This document shows, in pieces, positions 51,501 to 57,281 of a stretch of 64,000 nt of DNA (position 1 is its first letter; every line of letters begins with the position of its first letter). Source of the stretch: Phallusia mammillata (lineage: Eukaryota > Chordata > Ascidiacea > Phlebobranchia > Ascidiidae); the NCBI GenBank assembly GCA_003260075.1, contig QLIY01000061.1:216088-280087 (forward strand). The letters are read 5' to 3'. The notes under the pieces are model-generated. The model was not told the DNA's origin, made no database searches, and saw nothing but the letters and a program-made list of their open reading frames with translations. The translations under genes and the position numbers were made by a program.

Positions 51501-53585
51501 CCAATGCATGATAAAATGCACAGATAAATTTTCTGATTTTCCCTGTCTAATCAAAGAAACTCAGATGTTTGCTTTTTGCTCATGCACAGTCTGAAATTTT
51601 CCCTATTTTGTGCCAATTTGGACACGAAATGCACAAATCCCAGGCTAATTTGGTGATGTTTTATCCGAGAAAGTCAAAGTTTTGCAATTTACCTATACAC
51701 AGTCTGAAAAAATGGCTTACATATATTTTGTTCCATAGTTTTTTGACTTTTGCCAATTTGTGCACACTAAACTTAAAAATGTGTGCAACACAAACTAGTT
51801 AACTCCTTAGAAACCTTGCGGTGATATTTACCACAACACTAGGCCCAGATAAAGATCTATTACTGGCCTTAAACGCGGTTACTTATCCCTCTGACTCATC
51901 AGGTATAATAACCACACTCCTATTTCCCCGGGTGATTCCCAAGTGTTTTCACTGTCAAGGACATGAGGTGAAAAGTTTGGCGGCACTCAATGCGGTGAAG
52001 GTCACCAATGCATTTTGATGCAAACAAAGTGTTCTTGACAATTTAAGGCGATTAAAACTGTGTATGACGCGGGCCTCCCAAGAGCAGATGTATTTTTTGC
52101 TGATTTGTAACATTTTATTTGACACTGTGCCATATGAAAATGTTTTGCTGTGTAGTGATGATGTATTTTATGTCACTTTACTTTGATCTCGTACCGGTTT
52201 AGTTGATCTTATGGGATTAATGCCCGTGTGATGTATGAATCATCTATCCTGTTTTTACCTTAAACCAAGGAACTCCCCCAAACAAACAACTGCGCAAACG
52301 CCTTTGGATTCGGTTACATAACGATTTTACACCGATAGGTTATTATTTTCAAACCAACGTGCATTGGTCTATATAGTAAACCTCGGTTAACCCGGACCCA
52401 TTTGACCAAAATCCGAATAAGGTTCGGATTAACCGATTTCGGTTTAACCGAGGTTTATATCTTCAAATAGCAGCAGTCACTGTTAATGACTCCTATTTTT
52501 TCCGTTGGGGGGGGGGGACAAACGCCTTTGGATTCGGTTAACTAACGATTTTACACCGATAGGTTATTATTTTCAAACCAACGTGCATTGATCTATATAG
52601 TAAACCTCGGTTAATCCGGACCCATTTGACCAAAATCCGAATAAGGTTCGGATTAACCGATTCTTCAAATAGCAGCAGTCACTGTTAATGACTCCTATTT
52701 TTTCCGTTGTGTCCCTAAATATGTTACAATAAAGAAAGAGGGTACTTTTATGCGTATCTAGATTATTGTGCAGTTGCCCTACCAGTAGTTTTTAACTGCC
52801 GTTATCAATAAAACTTATCTGCAGTGAGTCATGTTGAGAAGCGATTTACGGTTTTAGGTAGCGCGGGTTTTTAAGTGCTTCAGACTGGCCACACCCTAAA
52901 CATGGTAGCAACTGTCATAGCGTTCAACATCTACACATTTCAAGCGCGGAGCATTTTCCCCTTAACCAATGTTGTTGCGTTTGATGCAGTTACATTGCTG
53001 AGGTGTGAGTAATCCAATATGCCGGGTAATGTCTAGCATCTGAACGCCTCTTGGCATACTGTTATCACAGCAAATTTGTTGCAGACTTTTCGACTTTCGT
53101 GTGGTTGGAACTATTTATTGGTTTACCCTCTATTTAACTTTTTGTATATTGGCTGTGAAAATCTTTTTCACTCGATCCTGCTATCACACACCAAGTTTGT
53201 TGCAGGTTTTTCAACTTAGTGTAGTTAGTACTATTTCTTGGTTCTCCGTCTATTTGCCTTCTCATATATTGGCTTTCAAAATCTTTTTGGTCTTTTTAGT
53301 TTAATTAGTTGTATTTTTTGTTCATCAGGATACCGACGGCCATCGCTACCTAAGCGTCGCTCGTCGTCAGCTTCAAGTACGAATCAAGTACGCACCTCAA
53401 CCCTCGTAATAAGCGGCGGAGACGGGTAAGTGTATGTTTACAAGGCATTGCACAGAAGTAAACACAAGATATTTTATTAATGTTGGCCTTATGTACACAG
53501 GTATGAGGACTTCCGTATGAACTCTGCCAGCGAGGCGGCAGGTAATGGTGACAGCACGAATCACATGCTAGTATGGAAGGTGTAG
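11844..53585 (+). CDS. ARHGEF17: Rho guanine nucleotide exchange factor 17 (TEM4-like), 27 exons
   Basis: RhoGEF with a long disordered N-terminus, a DH domain, a PH-like region and a C-terminal beta-propeller; vertebrate ARHGEF17 activates RhoA-type GTPases at actin structures and junctions. Exons: 11844-15538, 15830-15907, 16028-16213, 26391-26507, 28157-28249, 29109-29205, 29583-29662, 29749-29802, 30393-30505, 34744-34838, 37483-37598, 38803-38921, 39171-39262, 40005-40162, 42087-42173, 44223-44365, 45207-45307, 45712-45768, 46493-46594, 48023-48281, 48409-48511, 48985-49081, 50078-50223, 50571-50709, 51212-51463, 53329-53425, 53501-53585 (TAG). Every junction is GT-AG and phase-compatible. 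The product is about 2,250 residues, against roughly 2,060 in human. Strongest matches are the DH signature KPVQRIPRYEL, GSDAIIRQHKAACLR, LLWVGTSAGVVLTM, and the C-terminal LVISGGDGYEDFR with a final HMLVWKV. Only the start is uncertain, because a gap lies in exon 1. Confidence 0.93.
11932..11987. other. 56-base poly-G gap inside ARHGEF17 exon 1
   Basis: It separates the ATG-bearing 30 codons (11844-11931) from the long open frame that follows in another phase. If read literally it gives a polyglycine tract and a frame shift. As a gap of unknown true length it explains both. Confidence 0.75.
15830..29662 (+). CDS. ARHGEF17: ARHGEF17 DH (RhoGEF catalytic) domain, six exons
   Basis: Exons 15830-15907, 16028-16213, 26391-26507, 28157-28249, 29109-29205 and 29583-29662 encode about 217 residues. 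They start DMRKHVVKNLLDTEGSYVKSL, the conserved region 1 helix with its catalytic Glu. They run through the PEILQHHQRF, SYIDNF and CQRENKEKQGLSDLLIKP blocks to PVQRIPRYELILKDLLKHT, the conserved region 3 signature, then HALSVQMNRGKKEAEAADRH. No key residue is missing, so the domain should be active. The third intron (16214-26390) is about 10 kb, far longer than the other introns in this domain. Confidence 0.92.
16229..16336 (+). repeat. Redundant 108-bp shard copying the ARHGEF17 exon 3 acceptor region
   Basis: This piece, bounded by G runs on both sides, repeats about 15949-16045: the end of intron 2, its AG acceptor and the first 18 bases of exon 3. It is placed after exon 3. It is a contig fragment, not a second exon. 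Confidence 0.8.
16230..26390 (+). other. Third ARHGEF17 intron, about 10 kb, no gene seen
   Basis: After the shards and overlaps up to about 16745 the rest is mostly single-copy sequence, with five overlap pairs or joins (16540, 17971, 18844, 21319, 21595). CpG-dense stretches occur near 18170-18480, 20100-20300, 22880-23110, 23460-23800 and 24760-25400. No frame here resembles a protein I recognise, and none shows good exon borders in phase with the gene. I could not find a hAT or pogo element with clear ends. A short imperfect tandem repeat is noted at 24393-24480. Enhancers or an internal promoter are possible but not shown. Confidence 0.6.
24393..24480. repeat. Imperfect tandem repeat, three units of about 32 bp
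   Basis: Three units start TGTTGAATAG and continue with GGAGTACTTTCGCC, ACACTACTTTCGTT and GGATTCTTTCCC. They lie in the large ARHGEF17 intron and have no coding role that I can see. Confidence 0.6.
28600..28955. mobile_element. Decayed relative of the 55015 hAT element
   Basis: Internal sequence (acaaacgtttttgaacaaat, then repeated aataaggac motifs) and the right end GGTATGGCAACCTTG match the element at 55015-55376. The left terminus is not recognisable, so this is an older or truncated copy in intron 5 of ARHGEF17. Confidence 0.6.
29749..39262 (+). CDS. ARHGEF17: ARHGEF17 PH-like region, six exons
   Basis: Exons 29749-29802, 30393-30505, 34744-34838, 37483-37598, 38803-38921 and 39171-39262. 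The start (AGVPKRRFLRQEILAEH, then GSKKDRCLWLFNDLLMCTQ) is the first strands of the PH fold. RTGSLRRGSTMNLYSSPSD and CKYKFLWKFPLEDVELLK match the family closely. The third and fourth exons encode a helix rich in charged residues (QLQHLRRDHEILVKIDQLAL), followed by NLDDALRELMYQTNQRIAEKQ and DGMKIFPFEFMSEDRKTQFE, corresponding to the end of the vertebrate PH region. The first 27 bases of exon 38803-38921 appear a second time at 38694-38720, before a 10-G run. That copy is a contig-overlap duplicate. Confidence 0.88.
32160..32268. mobile_element. hAT right-end remnant
   Basis: Sequence reading gagccacatttggctcgcc followed by agagttcctgacccttg is the right terminus typical of hAT elements whose left end reads CAGGGGTCAGGAACTCTGGC. 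The matching left end was not found. Confidence 0.4.
33003..33256. mobile_element. Non-autonomous hAT element in an ARHGEF17 intron
   Basis: Ends are CAGTGGTTCCCAACC and GGTTGGGAACCACTA. Candidate 8-bp target duplication CTTTATGC (32995-33002) and CCTAATGC (33257-33264), six of eight matching, suggests an old insertion. Confidence 0.65.
34839..37482 (+). other. ARHGEF17 intron of 2.6 kb
   Basis: It holds one end of a pogo-like element in two overlap copies (35575-35680 and 35694-35812) and otherwise unique sequence. No exon or gene is supported. Confidence 0.55.
39439..39877. mobile_element. hAT element split by an unmerged overlap, ARHGEF17 intron
   Basis: Left end CAAGGGTCGGCAACCTTTT, right end GTGCCAACTGACCCCTG. 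The target duplication is GTCTAAAC (39431-39438) and ATCTAAAC (39878-39885), seven of eight. The G run at 39638-39648 lies inside, with two copies of its body, so the true element is roughly 220-230 bp. Confidence 0.7.
40005..53585 (+). CDS. ARHGEF17: ARHGEF17 acidic linker and C-terminal beta-propeller exons
   Basis: Exons from 40005 to 53585 start with FLKAIPVSKNRNGMQLSC and EVWVCNTDDYVGE, the first propeller blade. A linker follows (DESDEDNTSPFSTRS, HGSLEDLLLSD) rich in Ser and acidic residues. The propeller resumes at SMWMGTEDGTINVYSS, MFVALSNGDLVIYFR, KDLWCGCQNQVMIIDM, GVWVALDRRAQIKLYH, GSDAIIRQHKAACLR, TLVISGGDGYEDF and ends MLVWKV. Spacing and sequence follow vertebrate ARHGEF17, in which these segments form a WD40-like propeller. 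The final WKV stop position is also conserved. Confidence 0.9.
42174..44222 (+). other. ARHGEF17 intron of 2.0 kb
   Basis: Mostly single-copy sequence. A pogo-like left end (acagcaaaccttggttaatc) begins at about 43982 but no clear right end follows. No coding exon is supported. Confidence 0.5.
45481..45656. mobile_element. 176-bp hAT MITE with perfect 8-bp target duplication
   Basis: Element starts CAGTGTTTTTTTAAGGTG and ends CCTTTAAAAAACCTG. TCCCTACC flanks it exactly on both sides (45473-45480 and 45657-45664). It is the reverse-orientation relative of the elements at 56467 and 59074. It lies just upstream of the 57-base ARHGEF17 exon. Confidence 0.85.
45712..45768 (+). CDS. ARHGEF17: ARHGEF17 57-base symmetric exon
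   Basis: An AG acceptor at 45710-45711 and a gtaaaa donor at 45769 bound 57 bases that are open in the phase set by both neighbours (phase 1 in, phase 1 out). They read GDSYLSVENSGGWCLGSSS. The peptide is Ser/Gly-rich like the linker around it. Because it is a multiple of three with matching phases it could be skipped without changing frame. It lies only 55 bases downstream of a hAT element (45481-45656). Transcript evidence is needed to say whether it is constitutive. Confidence 0.65.
46719..47041. mobile_element. hAT element with CAGAGCTG ends, ARHGEF17 intron
   Basis: Left end CAGAGCTGTAAGTCGGGCC, right end GGGCCCATTTGCAACTGTG, flanked by GTCTGTGC (46711-46718) and GTCTGTAC (47042-47049), seven of eight. 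Most of the body reappears after the G run at 47077 as the other haplotype copy. A related partial copy starts at 62889. Confidence 0.65.
49333..49755. mobile_element. 423-bp hAT element with perfect 8-bp target duplication
   Basis: Ends are TAGTGATGCACCGAAC and GTTCGGT-like inverted sequence finishing TTCGGTACATCACTA. GTTTATAC is duplicated exactly (49325-49332, 49756-49763). Internal sequence is rich in ttcggccgaa palindromes. It sits in the intron between ARHGEF17 exons 48985 and 50078. Confidence 0.85.
52375..52457. mobile_element. Short palindromic pogo-like MITE, ARHGEF17 intron
   Basis: TAGTAAACCTCGGTTAACCC at the left mirrors CGGTTTAACCGAGGTTTA at the right, with TA flanks. The overlap copy at 52599-52666 lacks the right arm and jumps from aaccgatt directly to cttcaaatag. 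Confidence 0.65.
53068..53300 (+). repeat. Diverged tandem duplication upstream of ARHGEF17 exon 53329
   Basis: Two units of about 110-120 bp (53068-53175 and 53180-53300) share ttgttgcag, ttggttt/ctcc, tatattggct and aaaatcttttt. They diverge clearly and are not separated by a G run, so this is a genuine duplication rather than an assembly overlap. Confidence 0.65.
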
Positions 53586-53674
53586 ACCTCTCGTGAAAGT
53601 CAAATAGGTAACATTAAAATTCAATGTTCTTCTTAATTTGGTGTCGACACTATCTGCTTTGTTTTTACTTAGTA

Positions 53675-53859
53675 CAGTAAACCATGGTTAATGCGGATCC
53701 ATTTGGGCCAAAAAATGGTCCGTCTTAGGCTAAGACCCAGATTAACCGGAATTCGATTGGTTAAAGTCTACCCACATTACAAATCATTTATACCTCAAAT
53801 TTTGTCCGAATTAGGCGAAGATATGAATTAACTGAATCCGGTTTAACCGAGGTTTGATG
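53675..53859. mobile_element. Pogo-like MITE just past the ARHGEF17 stop
   Basis: Left end CAGTAAACCATGGTTAATG and right end CCGGTTTAACCGAGGTTTG are inverted relatives. The element lies between the stop codon and the candidate 3' UTR acceptor at about 53930. Confidence 0.6.
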
Positions 53860-54568
53860 TATTATCTTGTCGCATTTTTTATTATGATGGCTTTAATAAT
53901 TAATTAGCCTCTTGTTTTCTGCTTTTTAGGCAAAACTGCAGGTCGGTGTCCGCCAGAAAGAGCTATGAAGATGGGCGAAGAGAATGACGATATCCACTAA
54001 TGCCGAATGTTGGAGAGAATCGAAATAATGTAACATACTTCGAACGCTAAACGTCGACAACGATTTTGTATTTCTATGCTTTTATTTTCTCGTTGCTTTT
54101 TCTCACTGCTCTTCCCTTGCACCGCCACCTTTCAAATACTGATTCCTCTCATGCACTTTAATCTGCCCACTGGGGGCGCCAAAGCGACTAACAAATTGAA
54201 AACCTTCTGGCAATTTCCTACTACAACTCATATCGCCACTCTCTGGGAGCGGTTGTGCGTGTTGCTGTATTTTTTTGTCTTTTAACAGTATTTCAAGAAT
54301 TTGAGTGGCCGCTGCAATTTGCTGCATTTGCTTCGTGTTTGGTTATTATTATTTTTTATCGTCGTGTGTGTCGCATTTCACCGTTTAAAATTCACTAAAT
54401 CTATTTGAAAATTACAAATTTCCCTTTCCAGTGAGTTTGGTCCACTGTTTTCTAAAAATCGTTAAACAGAAGGTAGTTACGATTTACCCAGAACGTTAGA
54501 AATCGCAAAGCCTGTGTGTATAGCAGATATGTAGATCACAATATATGACAGGCTAGTGCAGTGGTTCT

Positions 54569-55440
54569 CAACCTGTGGTACACTGGAGCTCTTTAGGTGG
54601 TACCCTAGTAGCTTTCTATTCCTAAAGTTAAATAAAGAATTGCAACTTATCTAACCCAACTGATCAGCTATAGTTACTGACGAAACTCAAGTCTTGTAAT
54701 ATGCTAGTCTAGTCATGAAGCATTTTCCTATCTCTCGGTCTACCCGTTAAATGTGATTTAGGTCTAGTACGCGACGATCGAAATTTTTTTAGGTGGTGCG
54801 ACCAGTATAAGGTTCAGACTCCAAGCTAAAGTAGGATTGGACAGGAACGTGGCCGAGTAGTCCGACGGGGGGGGGGTTTTAGGTGGTAGCCTAGTAGCTG
54901 TCTATTCTTAAAGTTAAATAAAGAATTGCAACTTATCTAACCCAACTGATCAGCCCTAGTTATGGACGAAACTCAAGTCTTGTAATATGCTAGTCTAGTC
55001 ATGAAGCATATACCCAGGGTTGCCATCGACTTGAAACCAAAATAAGGACAACCGAAAAAAAAATATTTTTTTATACGAAACAAAACAAACGTTTTTGAAC
55101 AAATCTTTGCATTTATACATGTCATATTTTGGCAGAAACAATCTGTTTTAGCCACTCCTTGTTCGTAGAAAATACTTAGTGCATCTCACAACAGCTCAGG
55201 TGGTTTACTTTTACGTGTAGCATAGATTTGAATAGTAATTGTTGAAAATAAGACAAAAGAAGGACGCAAGTCAAAAATAAGGACAAATCTTAGAAATAAG
55301 GACAATGAACTTTTCTAAGACACAGCCCTTCAAAATAAGGACAAATCTTAGAAATAAGGGCGGTATGGCAACCCTGCATATACCTATCTGTCGGTCTACC
55401 CGTTAAATGTGATTTAGGTAGTACGCGACGATCGAAAATT
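54569..55440. mobile_element. Older hAT fragment hosting a younger insertion
   Basis: A left end CAGTGGTTCTCAACCTGTGG begins at about 54569, followed by a body (ttaggtggtac, gtctacccgttaaatg) also found near 30700-30960. The body appears in two overlap copies around the G run at 54867. The right copy carries the 55015-55376 element. I did not identify its right terminus. Confidence 0.55.
55015..55376. mobile_element. 362-bp hAT element, present in one haplotype copy only
   Basis: Ends CAGGGTTGCCATC and GGTATGGCAACCCTG, with CATATACC duplicated exactly at 55007-55014 and 55377-55384. The left overlap copy at about 54715-54760 runs straight through the same site (gaagcattttcctatctc) without the element, giving an empty allele. 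Confidence 0.88.
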
Positions 55441-55480
55441 CTAGGTTCAGACTCTAAGCTAAAGTAGGATTGGACAGGAA

Positions 55481-55570
55481 CGTGGCCGAGTAGTCTCACG
55501 CGCCTGAACGTAATGCAGACATAAAATCTTGATCGGGATTCTTCGGGAGTGTCGTGGATTCGAACCCCGT
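55481..55570 (+). pseudogene. tRNA-Leu-like sequence (SINE head or tRNA pseudogene)
   Basis: A good A box (GTGGCCGAGTAGTCT) is followed by GCGCC, a variable-arm-like ATTCTTCGGGAGTGTCG and a B-box-like GGATTCGAACCCC, in class II (Leu/Ser) spacing, then an A-rich tail. The acceptor stems do not pair and the anticodon stem is poor, so it should not be a working tRNA. The A box appears again in the left overlap copy at about 54851, cut by the G run. Confidence 0.5.
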
Positions 55571-56123
55571 AAAAAAACAAGTGTAAAACAATTTCACAAA
55601 AGCTATTTTCTCCACTTTTACATACAGTACAAAGAACGTGTGATAGGTGGTCCAAAAAGCGATAACTTAAGTTAAAAATCAAAAAAAAAAAAATCAATCT
55701 ACCTTGGAGGTCAGCCTGAAATCACATTTGCGTTTGGTGCTCTTGTTTAGAAACTTGTTGTCAAATTTAGAACGTTTAACATTAACCAGAAGTAATGTTA
55801 AGAAATGTTTTTTGTTTTGCTTAAAAGAAGCGATACGCGACAGATATCTGCGTCATGCGACACGCGGGAAATTTTAAAGCTCAGTGTGGTTTTGTTTATT
55901 TTTTTGCATTTAATAAGTATTCATACTATTCAATCGGAGTACATGCAAAAACTGACATAAAATAAACTGTTAGGTGTTAACTGATTAGTTTTAGAAGTTT
56001 ATTGGATTTACATTGTGCAGTCACTCAATTCAGGAGCGAGGACAGCGAGCCAATCCCAATTCCCATAAGAAAGACCTCTTACTTGCTTTGCGCCTGCTGA
56101 AATTGGTCTTGCACGCGAACTTA

Positions 56124-56223
<100 letters not shown>

Positions 56224-56466
56224 CCACACATGGGTCACGCAGGTTTAAAAAATGGGTCGCGTTATGGTGATTCAATTCTGCCCAAGCCCCAAACGATATT
56301 TTTTCATTTCATTTTTTTTTCATTTCAAGTATTTTTATTCGTCCTTCATGACTGAAAGTGAATTCTTACATTATAAGCATTTTATGTGGCTTCATCTAAG
56401 TAACCTGGAGTATTGCATTGTAAGTGGTTTTCTGCATGTTTTAATGGCAGCCAGCTGCAGTACAGC

Positions 56467-56697
56467 CAGGTTTTTTTTAAGGTTTGGTTTGGGTGACCGC
56501 TAAGTAGTTTTAAAGGTTTTTTTTTAAGGTTTGGTTTGGGTGACCGCTAAGTAGTTTTAAGAGACTTTTTTTTAAGGTTTGGTTTGGGTGACTGCTAAGT
56601 AGTTTTAAAGACCCAAGTGTTTCATTTAAATACCAAAAAGAGCCCTTAGTCAAGTTTTGGGAAACTGCTGGAGAAAAACACCTTAAAAAAACACTAC
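56467..56697. mobile_element. hAT MITE with triplicated left end
   Basis: The left terminus, ttttttaaggtttggtttgggtgac followed by cgctaagtagttttaa, occurs three times in tandem at about 50-bp spacing. A right end, accttaaaaaaacac, follows. tacagc flanks both sides imperfectly, so the outermost bases may be lost. Same family as 45481 and 59074. Confidence 0.6.
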
Positions 56698-57228
56698 AGC
56701 CATAGCCAACTACGGCCTCAATCGTTCAAGTTGTACAGTAAAATGAACCAATCACTACAACATACCGACAATAGGGGTCACGTCTAAAACTGCGGGTCTG
56801 CTTGACCTGCTTAGCCCACTTGGGCCAGCAATTGGCTCGTTTTTGCCTGCGAGATATTGCAAGCCCGTAGTTTTTATACTTGCAAGAGACGCGACAAGCA
56901 CTGGATATAACGGGCTCGCAGTTTTTCAATTGAAGCTGGGCCAAGTGATCCAAGTGGGCCTGCAGTTTTAGACATGACCGCCGACAATAGCCTTCCAATT
57001 TTACTGTTACGTACATGACAAATGTAATGTCATATGGCGGAAAATAATCGGGGAAGTTAATCAAGCGAAACTGAACTTGGAGATGTCAAGTTAGCGTTCA
57101 AGGATAATTATTCTTACAAGGAAAAAAATGCACTTTTGTTGTTGTGAGATGTTTATAAAACTCAGATTTGGGTCACGCTCAAACAAGTTTCAGAACCACT
57201 GGTTTATGTGAATTAATTAAGAGCTTGC

Positions 57229-57281
57229 ACTTTTGCAGCAGTCTTGTATGAAGAACATATCGAAGGAAGTTCATTAAAAAC
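57229..57281 (+). promoter_or_regulatory. Candidate 3' splice acceptor in the SKA3 5' leader
   Basis: The sequence cacttttgcag ends at 57238, 43 bases upstream of the ATG. It is a good AG acceptor with a short pyrimidine tract and no obvious local donor close by. It could be the acceptor of a 5' UTR intron or, if the animal is a tunicate, a spliced-leader trans-splice site. This is inference from one motif. Confidence 0.35.
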
